A stretch of 64,000 nucleotides of DNA, from positions 4,332,021 to 4,396,020 of the forward strand of contig NW_004955484.1 of the NCBI RefSeq assembly GCF_000276665.1. The letters are read 5' to 3'. The stretch is from Chinchilla lanigera. Its lineage: Eukaryota > Chordata > Mammalia > Rodentia > Chinchillidae. The translations under genes and the position numbers were made by a program. Positions 11,371 to 21,710 of this stretch are shown piece by piece. The notes below the pieces were generated by a model that saw only the letters and a program-made list of their open reading frames with translations, searched no databases and was not told the DNA's origin. The first letter of the stretch is position 1. Each line of letters starts with the position of its first letter.

Positions 11371-11981
11371 CCTGCTGCCAGATGCTGAAGGTTCTGCTGA
11401 ACTTGCTGATCCTGGCCTGCAACTCTGTGTCTTACAGTTCCACAGGGGGCTACACGGGCATCACCAGCCTGGGGGGCATTTACTACTACCAGTATGGCGG
11501 GGCATACAGTGGCTTCGATGGAGCTGATGGGGAGAAAGCCAAGCAGCTGGATGTCCAGTTCTACCAGCTGAAGCTGCCCATAGTCACTGCGGCGATGGCC
11601 TACAGCGGAGCCCTCATGGCCTTCTCCTGCCTCCTTATTGTCATGGGCGTCCTGCGGGTCCCTTGGCACTGTCCGCCGTGGCTGCTGACCGAGGGTTTGT
11701 TGGATGTGGTCATCGCTGGAGCCTACATCCCAGCCATGTACTTCTTCTTCCACCACCTCTCCACTGCCTACGCCTCCCCTGTGTGTCGAGAGAGGGAGGC
11801 GCTGTACCAGAGCAAAGGGTACCGTGGCTTCAGCTGTGGCTTCCACGGGGGTGATATAGCAGCGGGGATCTTTGCATCCCTGGGCGTTGGGGTCTTTGCT
11901 CTGGGGGCCGTCTTGGCCGTCAGGGCTTACCGAAAAGTGAGGAAGCTAAAAGAGAAGCCTGCAGAAATGCTGGCATTTTAG
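11371..11981 (+). CDS. MARVELD3: MARVELD3 alternative terminal exon 3a (MARVEL domain, isoform 1 type)
   Basis: Acceptor CTCTTTGCAG precedes 11371. The first two bases complete an Ala codon with the G of the constant exon, and translation runs from [13 protein letters not shown] to [12 protein letters not shown] and TAG at 11979-11981. It encodes 202 residues with four hydrophobic helices: about residues 4-22, 68-95, 107-132 and 165-190. The loop between helices 1 and 2 is rich in Tyr/Gly ([14 protein letters not shown]). The Arg/Lys-rich tail is typical of the C-terminus. The domain places the protein in the tight-junction membrane. It matches the mammalian isoform 1 terminal exon closely throughout, with no frame break. 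Confidence 0.95.
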
Positions 11982-13200
11982 GCTTTTAAAAATGGTGTGC
12001 CCAACATAAGTGCTGAAAGTTACACTTCAGCAAGAGCCCTTTGTTGCACGACTTGCCAACGCTTCAGAAGGAGCAACCAGCTTCAGTATGGAGGGCTTAG
12101 CTTCCCGTTTCATGGGGCCCTGTTCTCTGATGTAACCAGCTTTGATTCCTGTTAGTGAGGGGTGAACCAAAAGCCTATCAAAACACAAAAACCTGGAGGC
12201 CGGGACCCACGGGAAAAGGCACGCGGTGCAGCCAAGTGCACCTCTGGAGTGAACAGAGGGAGGCGGGCACCGGGATTGGGAGAAGCTGATCTTCAGAGTC
12301 CATGGAAAGCCACACAGACATGAGATCACTTTTGATCCCAAACTGTTCTAAACGCAGCTGTCTTCAGCAGATCCGCCCAGGAATCCTTCCACACTGGGCT
12401 CTGCAGTCTTACTTCTTACATCTATCAAAGAAAGGGGTAGGCATTCTGGGGAGAGCTACCCCTGGAACATCTAAACTGGAGGCAGGCGTGGGCAGAGGAG
12501 GGAGGAATGAGATTAACTCACTGGGCTGTAAAGAAGCCATTCTGCAAGCCCCTCACAACAGCCCTGGCAGCTCAGTAAGCGTTTTGTACCTCTCGTCAAT
12601 GTCCCATTGTATGAGGAAGGAAACCTCTCTTCTGGAATTCAGGATCCACCCAGGAGAAAAGAATGTAAGAATCCTTCCAACAGAAGAATCTCACTTCGGC
12701 CAGACAACTTCACAGGTTCTTACTACCCACTGAATTATGACCTACGCAGTGTTACAATATGTTCTTGATATGAGTATGTTCTTTGTTTTATGTAAATCCA
12801 AAAAAAAAAAACTAAAGAAAAGTTTTAATTTGGAGGTAGGTGTTCTCTTTATAGTACTTTTATAATATATAATTCCCTTAAGACAACTTAGTTCATTTGG
12901 AAGAGAAGTTTAGATTTAGAAAAGGATATATATACTTGTATGTGATTGGAAAAGTTATTGAATAATATATAACAAAGTACTGACAGTTTTGCTCCTGGAG
13001 AGAAGGGAATTTTTTTTCATTTTATATATGGCTTGACCTCACACGTATTTTTATTTAGAAAAATAACAATTTGGTGTACTCTCCTCAGTTTTTCTCAGGC
13101 CCACAGTTAAAGGACAGAGGCAGGTGCAGATGTGTAATTAAGCAGAGTGTTTAAGTGGTCGGCCACAGAAAACAGCCTTACCCAGAAAGATGTTGTTTAC
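11982..13200 (+). other. MARVELD3: Likely 3' UTR of MARVELD3 isoform 3a
   Basis: Unique-looking sequence follows the stop without SINEs and becomes AT-rich after 12740. No AATAAA or ATTAAA is found before 13200, so the cleavage site cannot be placed. The first plus-strand hexamers downstream are ATTAAA at 13858 and AATAAA at 14524. Confidence 0.45.
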
Positions 13201-13539
13201 AGCAAAGATCTCATGGGTGTTTCTGAGCCTCTTCCAGGGAGCCCTCTGTTGTCTTGCCAGAGAATTTTCCCATCCCAACTTGGAGATGAACTGCAGCTCG
13301 CTCCGGCAGTCCCCTCTTGAGTGCTAGGGAGTGCTTGTGCCCGTCTGACGTTGGTAGCTCAGCCAGTCCGGCCTGGCCAGTACCAGGGTCACATTCCTTC
13401 AACAGACCCATGGACCTGGCAGAAGATTGTTATCTCCCTCCGTTGCTGCAGTCAGTGGGGTGATTGACAAGATCTCAGTGTATTCCATCAGCCCAGCAGA
13501 TGTCTGGTGCATGGATCATGACTCCACTGTTTTGGCAAG

Positions 13540-14640
13540 TACACCACAGAAGGAAAAGGGTCAGGTTTCCTGTATCTTGTAGGAGTGAGACAGTCAGGGA
13601 CGCCATGGGGACAAAGGGCAGGAACACTCCCCGGCCTTAACTTGGGACCTGCTACCCATTTAAAGTATAGCATATATTCTTGCCTTTACGCCCCACCCCA
13701 GTTCTCTCAAACAGTCTTATCAACATCAAAAAGCAGGTACGTCGTTAAGGCCAGGATGCCCTTGTCCAAGAAGAAACTGGATGAGAAAACAAAACTGTTA
13801 GGGATTATCACAGAGGGACAGAGGGCAAACAACCTGTCAGGCCTTAACCTGTTACTCATTAAAAGCTTGATTTGTATTTTCTTGTGAAGTAGTCAGGGAC
13901 TTAAAAGCTGCTTTTGCCAAAATCTGACTCTTCACTTAGGCTTACTGATGCCCAGTGGGTAGCTGAATGCAGGACAAAGCTTGGTATCGTTGCTTTCACT
14001 TTGTATCTGTCTTGTACGCTTTGGGTCAGATCCCTGCTCAGCTCTGCATAAGGCATATCAAATCATTTAGGGAGCAAGTCTGTCGAAGACTGGTAATACA
14101 AGGCTGGTTAGCCCTACATTTACATAACCTGTCCCATCACCTTCCAAGACTGAGAGCATCGAGATAAGAGATTTACAGGACATTCAACTGCCAGTGGGCG
14201 CCAGGAAGTCTCTGGTCATTGCCCGAAACCTGCGGGTACCTTGGACTCCAGCAGAGGCCCTGAAAAACTGAGACTTCTCCAAGCAGAAACAGTCATCTCA
14301 CACAGACCAGGTTGCCTCCTCAGGCGAGAAAGGCTTCTTCAGTACCGCACTGCAAAACCAGAACTGAGATAATGATCAACCCAACCCTTAGCCGACTCAG
14401 CAATGGCTTAAACACTGGCCTCCTGCTTTGTTAATGCACCCACCTGATCTTCAAAGCTGTGCTCCCTTCAGCTCCTCAGGCTGAAGTTACTCCCCTATTT
14501 TTTCTTGCTCTGTAACTCTGCCTAATAAACTAGTCTACACCTCTCCCTGACCCATCCGGAAATGCTTTTCTGTGATAAGATGTCAGGTCCTTCCCTGGGC
14601 TAAGTTCAGGTCCTCTTTAAAGAGGGACCTCCTCGGATTC
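13540..14640 (+). repeat. LTR-like region
   Basis: CTGTAACTCTGCCTAATAAA at about 14510-14529, followed by a C/T-rich tail, resembles the U3-R-U5 junction of a retroviral LTR. Two related segments, around GGGACAAAGGGCAGGAAC (13609) and GGGACAGAGGGCAAAC (13815), each lead into GGCCTTAAC and a TTAAA word, a duplication with about 205-bp spacing. No family name can be given with confidence. Confidence 0.4.
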
Positions 14641-15202
14641 CATCTGGTGACAGAAGCACGGCGCTCCTGCGTCCCTTCAAGGGTGAGATACATGCATGCA
14701 GAAAGAAAGCCAGGGCAAGGAAAGGTGCTGGGTGCAGGGACAGCCTCTCCCAGGGAGTCAGAGTCACAGCTGGTGGACGCATTGCTCTGCTGTAGGGAGA
14801 GAGTGACCAGTCCTTATGGGCCGGGGTGAGAAGCAGGCGGCTGGAGTCTGATGGTGCTTTGAATTTCAAATAAGTGCAGGGCAGCTTCTCAGCTCTCAGA
14901 GCCCTTGACTAGTGACTTTGACCCTCCAGGAATTCATGTGGGCTCACAGGAGATAGGATCAGCGAACTCCAGGGTGGCTGCCCAAGAACTTTAGATACTG
15001 GTCCTTTCATTGCCCAGATTATAAACATAGTCATACCCCCTAGCATAAGAGATGCTTGTCCTGATTGCTTAGAAACAGTGCTTTCACACATTGGTCCCAT
15101 TTCTTTTTAAATCTCACTAATCCCCTTGCTTTTAGAAACATCACTGAGTGGCATCGTCCTGCATTTGTATAACCACTTACGATTTTCCCAGGACTTCATA
15201 TA
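14641..15202 (+). other. MARVELD3 3a-3b intervening sequence, nothing recognised
   Basis: Mixed-composition sequence with no repeat, splice-flanked exon or RNA gene I can support. Confidence 0.4.
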
Positions 15203-15643
15203 TAGCTGTCCCATTGTATCTACAGGGGGTTGGCTCCAAGATCCCCTGCAAGTATTAAAATCCAAGGGACTCCTCTCCCCTCCGTAAAAGGGCGGAGTAT
15301 TTATTTGCATAGAACCCGTGCACATTTTCTCATATCTTAAGTAATCTGTAGATTACTTACACTCCCTAATACAATGTGAAATCTATATAAATTTTCATTA
15401 TGTTGTATTCTGTAGGGAATGATGAAGAGCCTGTACATGTTCAGTACAATCAACTTCTTTCTCCGAGTGTTTTCATTCCTCATTCAGCCTGTACGTTCAG
15501 AAGCTGCAGATTTAGGGGCTGGGGATTTAGCTCAGCGGCAAAGCGCCTGCCTGGCAAGCGCAAGGTCGTGAGTTCGGTTCCCGGTACCGGAGAAAAACCA
15601 GAAGCTGCAGATTCAGAAGCGCTGGATATGGAGGCCGACTGCA
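15203..15643 (+). mobile_element. Tigger-type DNA transposon fragment
   Basis: Starts CTGTCCCATTGTATCTACAG, has the internal ATTTGCATAGAACCCGTGCAC and AATCTGTAGATTACTTA-ACTCCCTAATACAATG words, and closes with GATATGGAGGCCGACTGCA, the inverted counterpart of its start. This is the layout of non-autonomous Tigger (pogo/Tc1-like) elements. It is interrupted by an ID SINE at 15515-15599. The family label is from memory; the ends and interruption are visible. Confidence 0.75.
15515..15599 (+). repeat. Young ID SINE inside the Tigger element
   Basis: Near-intact ID element: GGGGCTGGGGATTTAGCTCA (A-box region) and GTGAGTTCGGTTCCC (B box), ending GTACCGGAGAAAAACC. Flanked by a perfect 14-bp duplication AGAAGCTGCAGATT at 15499-15512 and 15600-15613. 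It derives from tRNA-Ala and keeps an internal RNA polymerase III promoter. Confidence 0.95.
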
Positions 15644-16225
15644 CATTCTTTCATTTTGAGCCCTTGTGGGATAAACCTGGCATCCTTCTCTTCATTTGTT
15701 AGTGTCTGAGACTTAGACTGAATGACAAGGACAAGATTACAAGGCCGTGAGCAGCAGGGACCTAGTGTTCCCACCCTGCATTTATGGGCAGCTTGCTTTG
15801 TCCTTATCTCTGCAATCCCACAGGATGGAGGAGGAGACCGTCCCCAAGTAGGTCTAAGAAGGGGTCCCAGGCTTCTGTTGATACCAAGCGCAAGCTGATC
15901 TCAGATGAGAATAGATTCTGTCTCTGGTCATCTGCTGGCATCCACAGCCTCAAGACCTGTAGTTTCCTTAAACCTATAAGAAATTCATCTCAGATGTACA
16001 CAGCCAGATCCTGGCTGAACAGACTGGTCCATCCACATTACGGAATGGGAGGCCTTGGAGCAAAGAATGTGGCCACTCTAGGAACTGACCTGGAAACATC
16101 TCTGGGGCTCATTAAATGAAAGAGCAAGATGGGGAACAGTGTATGCTTACTTTTGTGGAAAAAAGCAGAAAAGGGTGGATGCAGTGCAGATTTGAATATA
16201 CCTTTAGCTACGAAAAAGGAAGACA
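15644..16225 (+). other. MARVELD3 3a-3b intervening sequence, nothing recognised
   Basis: Unique-looking sequence. An open frame at 15784-16119 has no recognisable domain and no splice support, so it is not called as a gene. Confidence 0.45.
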
Positions 16226-16227
16226 GG

Positions 16228-16326
16228 GGCTAGGGGTTTAGCTCAGCGGCACAGTGCCTGCCTGGCAAGCGCAAGGTTGTGAGTTCGATTCCTGGTACTG
16301 GAAAATACCAAAAAAAAAAAAAAAAA
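16228..16326 (+). repeat. ID SINE
   Basis: GGGGCTAGGGGTTTAGCTCAG...GCAAGCGCAAGGTTGTGAG...GGTACTGG and an A17 tail. GGAAGA-like words lie on both sides (GAAAAAGGAAGACA before, AAGGAAGAGAAG after), consistent with a target duplication. Confidence 0.92.
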
Positions 16327-16334
16327 GGAAGAGA

Positions 16335-16450
16335 AGAATCCAAACATGGTGGAGAACTGTAATCCTAGCACTAGGGAGGTGGTGGCAGGATTACTGTGAG
16401 TTCAAGGCCAGCCTGGGTTACATAGTTTGAGACCTTATCTCAGAAAAACC
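16335..16450 (+). repeat. B1-like SINE
   Basis: AAACATGGTGGAGAACTGTAATCCTAGCACTAGGGAGG...GTTCAAGGCCAGCCTGGGTTACATAG and a degraded tail, directly after the ID element. Confidence 0.82.
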
Positions 16451-16459
16451 AAACAAATA

Positions 16460-16700
16460 ACCAATTGTTCATTCCTTTGTATTGCTGAGTAGAGCTTCCT
16501 ATGGTACCTTTCACTCACTGAAGGACACTCGGGTCATCCGAGTATTTGACCATTACAAATAAAGCCACCAGGAACACTCATGTACATGCTTTTGTGTGAA
16601 CGTAAGTTTTCATTTATTTAGGATAAAGTGCCCAGGTGTACAATTGCAGGGTCATATGTTTCATTTTTTAAGAAACTACCCCAAGTGGCATTTTAATCTT
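16460..16700 (-). repeat. Old L1 3' fragment, antisense
   Basis: CACTCACTGAAGGACACTCG, ACAAATAAAGCCACCAGGAAC and GTGTGAACGTAAGTTTTCA follow the wording of an ancient L1 3' end read in reverse. It lies just upstream of MARVELD3 exon 3b. Confidence 0.65.
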
Positions 16701-16852
16701 TCAAACATCTTAAAAGCAAAACAACCACCAAAAACAAATCGAGAATGTTCAAGTTGAATCTGCCCTGGTTCTTAAACTGAGGTCGGTGGAATCCTCGGGT
16801 TTGGCCAGGGTGAGTGATGTCAGTGTTAAACCCAGAATCTCTCTTCCTCTAG

Positions 16853-17490
16853 GTGTGGTACAGATAACGGAGGTGATTTTGAATGGGATGGTTCTCATGT
16901 GTATCGTGGCCTCCTACTTTGTCCTGGCCGGATTCAGCGCCAGCTTTGCCAGTGGCAGCGGCTTTGGGAACAACTATTATTCGCCATTTGAGGGCAGCGA
17001 GCTGGAGGAAGTTCGGCGGCTGGACCAGCAGTACACTGTCCTCCGGTCACCCCTGATATACAGCGGCGTGGCCGTTTCCCTGGGGCTCGGTGTCCTCACC
17101 ATGGGCGTTCTAGTCCAGGGAGCCAAGAGTCTAGCAAAACTGCCTGGGAAATGGCTTCTCTTGGAGGCCACCTTCAGTCTCCTCGCAGCAGTGGGCTACT
17201 GCGTAGGCATTGGCGTTTACCTCCACGCAGCTCTGCAGATCAATTCCACGGACACTTGCAAAAAAAGAGAGCGGCTGTACGCCCGCAGAGGCCTCACTTG
17301 GATGAACTGCCAGCTGGCAGGCACTGACGGAGCAGCGGCCACCTTCGCTTGTCTTTTGGTCATCATGTATGGTGTCAGCGTGGTCCTGGCCCTGCGGAGC
17401 TACAGAAAACAGAAGCTCTACAAAGACAGCCAAGAACAGCCCGGGAATTACAGCGATGTACCACAATACCTGTGGTCTGGGACACTCTAA
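16853..17490 (+). CDS. MARVELD3: MARVELD3 alternative terminal exon 3b (MARVEL domain, isoform 2 type)
   Basis: Acceptor TCTTCCTCTAG precedes 16853. Joined to the G of the constant exon it starts GVVQITEVILNGM and ends PQYLWSGTL before TAA at 17488-17490. It gives 212 residues including the split first one, with four hydrophobic helices: about residues 6-30, 75-97, 108-133 and 168-190. A Lys/Arg-rich cytoplasmic tail has several Tyr residues. Fold and phase mirror exon 3a but identity is low, so 3a and 3b are diverged duplicates used alternatively. An ATG at 16786 in frame upstream lies in intron sequence and is not the start. Confidence 0.95.
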
Positions 17491-17770
17491 GGCGACTTTC
17501 TGGACGCCAAATGTCAACCCTCCCCCTACTGTTTCTCTCAAAAAGGCAGGTCCTTTAAAATCAGTTAGACAACTGTGGTTTTCACATACTTGATCTCATA
17601 GGGGCTGCCTTTATTTACTTAACGCAGTTAAGTAATTGTCTCATTTTTCCATTGTAAAATCCATCCGTGATTGCTGACTGACTCAGTGATAGCTTCAAAG
17701 TACAAAGAGCAACATCAGAAGGGAGGGCACCCTCACTAGAAAGAAATAGCTCACTAGTCAGGGTAATTCT

Positions 17771-17872
17771 TTTTTTTTTTTTTTTTTTTTTCCTCCTGTA
17801 CTGGGAATCGAACTCATGACCTTGTGTTTGCCAGGCAGGCACTGTGCCGCTGAGCTAAATCCCCAGCCCCGA
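17771..17872 (-). repeat. ID SINE with target duplication
   Basis: T22 run, then CTGTACTGGGAATCGAACTC...GCTGAGCTAAATCCCCAGCCCC, a nearly full reverse ID. It is flanked by GTCAGGGTAATTCT (17757-17770) and GCCAGGGTAATTCT (17873-17886), one mismatch in 14. Confidence 0.93.
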
Positions 17873-18741
17873 GCCAGGGTAATTCTGAAAGGCGAGAACT
17901 GCACATCAAAGGGTGGCAGATCCAGTGGGAATCATACCTGTCCTTCCTAAAGTCATCAGAAGAAACGCGCCAACTCCCCCTCGCCCCGATGTGGTCCCAA
18001 AGAATGATTTTCAAGCAGTTATTCTTGCTCCCTCCTAAAGGGAAGCCCTCTGCTATTAGGGAGGCCGCCAAAGCGCACTGCAAGCAGCTGGAGTCCGACC
18101 CAGGGAGAGCGGTGCTTTCCGCAGGCCCAGTCCTCCTCAGGACTCCTCCTTCAGGGCCCCGTGGCTAATGTCTCCTTCCGGCTATTTCCTGTCAGTATTT
18201 TTCTGGCAAATCATTCCGCTGGAATTCACTTTTCTGAAATGTTTCACAGCCTTTTTTAAACATGAGGTTTCCAAACACTGAAAAAATTTGTAAAATTAAA
18301 TGTGTCGTTCAGCTGATCTCAAAGATAAGGCAGTTGGCCTTATTAGCTTCAGGGCCTTATTGGCGGCCTTTCCATCCGCAGTCCCTCTCAGGGCCCCCAG
18401 AGCAGGCCTTCAGCATGGATGGTGACTTCATGAGTTAATCAGTCTCTAGCACTGAACCTTAAAAATAAAATTTTCAGTAATTTAAGTCTTATTTGATTTT
18501 ACTGTTTCACTCTCAATTTATACCTGTTCTTCTTCTTTACAGCCAGTCTCAGTTGATGTCAGATCCGGCTAAAGACTTTTACATTCATGTTACAGAGGCC
18601 TTTTTCTAACACTGTCCTGCTTTTCTATCGTTAATCCACAAGGAGCCTGTCCAAGACAGAGGGTCAAAAGTAAACCTCATAAAAATAAATAGTAAAGCTT
18701 GGAGGAAGATGTGCACCTGGGAATCTGTACTGCTGAACTGA

Positions 18742-18747
18742 AATAAA
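18742..18747 (+). terminator. MARVELD3: Candidate poly(A) signal, MARVELD3 isoform 3b
   Basis: Plus-strand AATAAA about 1.25 kb after the exon 3b stop, in non-repeat sequence. Earlier alternatives are AATAAA near 18465 and 18684. Usage is inferred. Confidence 0.35.
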
Positions 18748-18760
18748 GTTGGCCGGGCCA

Positions 18761-19220
18761 CCCGAAAGTATGGCACTGTCACTGTCCACCTGGAGCAGTG
18801 GCTACCGTCCCAGTTTCACTGGTAGGGAAGCTCAGCAGCAAAAACCAAACACCCACTTTTCAAAGACTAACGTCCCCGCACATACTGTTCTCACCTAAGC
18901 TCACTCACTGACCGCGTCCACTAGAGCTTTGCCACACTGGGCTTTGCGCTGGACAGGAAGGGCACTGTGGCCTGTGTGACCCCAGCGTGGCGCCCAGGCC
19001 CAGCGAGGACCCTGCCCCCAGGAGGCAGCCCCGCTTCACTGATGGGCCCATCCATGGCTAATGACTCCCACATCAGCGGTTTCATAATGTTCAAAATGAT
19101 TCAGTAAACCTGATTTTGTTTACTACCGCTTGCCAGGTAGGCAGGCCAAGACTGAGTCACATGTTACAGACGAGCAGACAAGGTGAAGGATGATAAAAGT
19201 GGTTTACGTAATAAAGTTTT
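18761..19220. other. Intergenic, nothing recognised
   Basis: Moderately GC-rich stretch between the converging genes; no repeat, exon or RNA gene that I can support. Confidence 0.4.
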
Positions 19221-19590
19221 GTGGAATGCTCACCATGTGCCAAGTACATTACTGTGCTAAAAAAGCACTGTCTGCATCATCTCATGTAAGCTTGTAGCTG
19301 ACAACGGACACTATTATTTCACTTAAGTGAAAAAAATGGGGTCAGGGGAGATAGATCAGTGGCAGAGTACTTGGATAGCATTGTGAGGCTCTAAATTTGA
19401 TGCCCAGCACCACAAAAGGGGGTGGGTGTTGTGCACACCTGAAATCCCAGAATTTGGGGAAGCTGAGGCAGGAGGATCATGAGTTCTAGACCAGCCTGGA
19501 CTGCATAGACACCCTGTCTCAAAACAACAGCCAGCCTTAGAGGGAATATAACTTGTCTAAAGCTTTTTAAGTAGCAAAGATAAAACTTGG
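19221..19590 (+). repeat. MIR element split by a later SINE
   Basis: 19221-19330 has the MIR wording CTCACCATGTGCCAAGTACATTACTGTGCTAA...ACACTATTATTTCACTT. 19541-19590 resumes with TATAACTTGTCTAAAGC and AGCAAAGATAAAACTTGG, the next part of MIR. An ID-B1 composite (19336-19530) sits between. Confidence 0.65.
19336..19530 (+). repeat. ID-B1 composite SINE
   Basis: An ID-like half (GGGGTCAGGGGAGATAGATCAGTGGC...CCCAGCACC) precedes a B1 half (TTGTGCACACCTGAAATCCC...CACCCTGTCTC). Here the order is ID then B1, the reverse of the fused dimers elsewhere, so it may be two insertions. Confidence 0.7.
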
Positions 19591-19805
19591 ACACAGTGAG
19601 TCACACACGGCAATGTTGAATGCATGACTAAGTCATTCTTACGGCCTTTAGTGTGTCAGGGAATAATGCATAAGGTGGAGAACATGCTCAGAGAATCCGG
19701 CCGATACCACCACGGGCAAGGGAGATGTGTATCTACCGAACTGAGTAGTAGAGGAGGTGGTGGTGTAGGCCCTGCATACTGAAGGTGCTCCGTGAAGGTG
19801 TTGAG

Positions 19806-19926
19806 TGTGGAGGTGCACACCTATAATCCCAGTGCTCGGATTGCAAGTCTGACAGCAGCCTGGGCCCCACAGTGAGTTAAAGGCCAACCTGAATTAAGAG
19901 TGACCTTGCATCAAAACAGCAAAAAA
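19806..19926 (+). repeat. Diverged B1-like SINE
   Basis: GGAGGTGCACACCTATAATCCCAGTGCTCGG...GCCTGGGCCCCACAGTGAG...CCTTGCATC and an A tail. Confidence 0.75.
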
Positions 19927-19974
19927 ACTATTGCCAAACCAAGAGGCTTTTTGTTGTTTGCTGGCTTCTGAGTT

Positions 19975-20250
19975 TTTATGTTTTTTATTAATTACATTCC
20001 TCTTGGGAGTTGGTTCATGTACATCATCTTTTTTTCCTCATCCCCTCCCTATCTCTTGTCCCCTTACCTTTTGCAAAAGATCTCTCTCCCTTTTTTCCTG
20101 TTCTCTAGTTTTTATTTTGCTCTTTATGTTTTGGGTTTCTTGTCTAGGAGAAAGCATGCAACATTTAAACCTGTGTTTTTACTTCCCTTCACGTTACAGT
20201 CTAGATCTACCAGTGATTCAAGTTTATCCTTAATTTCAACTGTGTGCACA
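19975..20250 (-). repeat. L1 3' end, antisense (lineage type)
   Basis: TTTTTTATTAATTACATTCC, GGGAGTTGGTTCATGTACATC and TTCCTCATCCCCTCCC recur, diverged, at 59095-59300 in the same orientation. Related words occur in forward orientation at 40520-40660 before an A-rich tail. Shared 3' ends are expected of one L1 family. Confidence 0.55.
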
Positions 20251-20292
20251 TACCACATTTCCTTTATCCATTCTTCTGTTCATGGACATTTT

Positions 20293-20402
20293 GTTTTTTC
20301 AGACAGGGTCTCACCATGTAGCCCAGGCTGGCTTTGAACTCGCAATCCTCCTACCTCGGCCTCCAGAGGGCTGGGATTACAAGTGTGCACCACTTCTGGC
20401 TC
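20293..20402 (-). repeat. B1-like SINE
   Basis: TTTTTTCAGACAGGGTCTCACCATGTAGCCCAGG...CTGGGATTACAAGTGTGCACCAC; reverse B1 lacking the duplicated inner segment. Confidence 0.85.
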
Positions 20403-20572
20403 TGAATACAGTCTATAAAAATATTCTTTAAAAAAAAAAAAAAAAGTCATTCTGCTGAATAAAGAGGAAATCTGCAGAATGGCTCTAACTTGGCCTTTAT
20501 TCGGAGAGGAAGCTAATCTGCTTGAGTTTAGACATGATGGAATACTCCCAGTGGGGGCAAAGACCACTAATT

Positions 20573-20750
20573 TTGGGTGCTGGGGATTGGATTTAGGGCC
20601 TTCACATTGAACTACATCCCCAGCCCTTTTCCTCTTTTTTTGAGACAAAGTCTCACTAAATTGGCCAGGCTGTGCTCAAACTTGCCATCCTTCCTTCCTC
20701 AGCCTCTGAGTGCGGGGGTTACAGGCATGTACTACCACACCTGGCCTGGA
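20573..20750 (-). repeat. B1-ID dimeric SINE, reverse
   Basis: Reading the plus strand: ID half (GGTGCTGGGGATTGGATTTAGGGCC...CTACATCCCCAGCCC), T-rich linker, then B1 half (GAGACAAAGTCTCACTAAATTGGCCAGG...CACACCTGGCC). In its own orientation this is B1 then ID. Confidence 0.8.
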
Positions 20751-21035
20751 AGCACTAATTTTAAGGTGTAACTGGATTACAATGATCTTGTAAGCCCACA
20801 CTCACCGCTACATCTGAAATCCTGACACTGAGCCACTGCATTATGAAAAACGTGGCCAACTTCTTTCTTCAGCCCCAAGAGGATCTGTACATTGTTGACA
20901 GTCATTTCTTCTGCTCAGCTGATAACCTTCACATAAACAAGGACTGTGTTTCCTGCCTTAGAGATTTCTTTAAACATATAAGCCAAGCCAGAATGTTTTC
21001 TAAATTAAAAATCTTTACTGTTATTTAAGCAGAAA

Positions 21036-21510
21036 GGTGCTACTGTTTGGATGTGGTTTGAGGCCACCCCCCAAGGAGCCACTGACAGAAGACTTCGTCC
21101 GCAGTACAGTGCTACTGGGCGGCAGTGGAACCCTTGGGAGCCCACTTAAGGTCCTCAGTCACTGGGGGGCGCCCTCTGCCGGTGGTTCTTGTGACTCCTT
21201 GGTATGTTTGTTTTTTTTTTTTTGTACCGGGAATCGAACTCAGGACCTTGTGCTTGCCAGGCAGGCTCTTGTGCCACTGAGCTATATCCCCGGCTCTTCC
21301 TTGGTGGGTCTTGAGAAGGGACTGATACAAAGCTTGAATTTGGTCCCACTCCACTTTCCCTGCTTTTGGTTTGAGATGTAATCACCTGTTCCCCAGCATG
21401 CTCCTGCCCCCGCTACCCACCGTGTGACCAGGCTGACAGCTGAGCGAGTGCCAGTGCCATGCTCTCAAACTTCCGCGACTGTGAGCTCAATGAGGAATTT
21501 CTGTGTAAGC
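21036..21510 (+). repeat. MaLR-type LTR fragment with ID insertion
   Basis: Begins GCTACTGTTTGGATGTGGTTTG, like the start of MaLR-family LTRs, and has the GGTCCTCAGTCACTGGGGGGCGCCCTC region. It resumes after the ID at 21210-21297. Compare the related start at 51023. Confidence 0.55.
21210..21297 (-). repeat. ID SINE
   Basis: T run, TTGTACCGGGAATCGAACTC, CACTGAGCTATATCCCCGGCTC: nearly full reverse ID. CTCCTTGGT before and TTCCTTGGT after suggest the target duplication. Confidence 0.92.
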
Positions 21511-21710
21511 ATCCTGTGTTCGATGTTCTGTTAAAGTGACACAAAGATAACGCAAAAGCTGACCAAAACTATTTATTTTTGCCTTAATTCACAGCTTCCC
21601 AGAGTATCATGGAATGTGATTTTATGTGTTTGTTCTTACCTATCTTCCCATGAAGCAAGAAAGAGCAGAAAAATCCTAAAGGAATTTTGATTAAGAACCT
21701 ATTTCTAACA

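Larger units (their letters stand above)
17491..18760 (+). other. MARVELD3: Likely 3' UTR of MARVELD3 isoform 3b
   Basis: Follows the stop with no gene-like frames; contains one reverse ID SINE (17771-17872). Candidate poly(A) signals on this strand are ATTAAA near 18296 and AATAAA near 18465, 18684 and 18742. Which is used cannot be told from sequence alone. Confidence 0.5.

Noticed and set aside
13585..13887. Open frame of 100 residues
   Set aside because: Falls in an LTR-like, internally duplicated stretch with no recognisable protein features.
15515..15599. tRNA-like sequence with A and B boxes
   Set aside because: It is an ID SINE derived from tRNA-Ala: it has target-site duplications, an A-rich end and many sister copies, and does not form a complete tRNA cloverleaf.
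16786..16852. In-frame ATG upstream of MARVELD3 exon 3b
   Set aside because: It lies before a clear acceptor (TCTTCCTCTAG). The preceding residues have no match to the protein, and the spliced frame gives the known start GVVQ.
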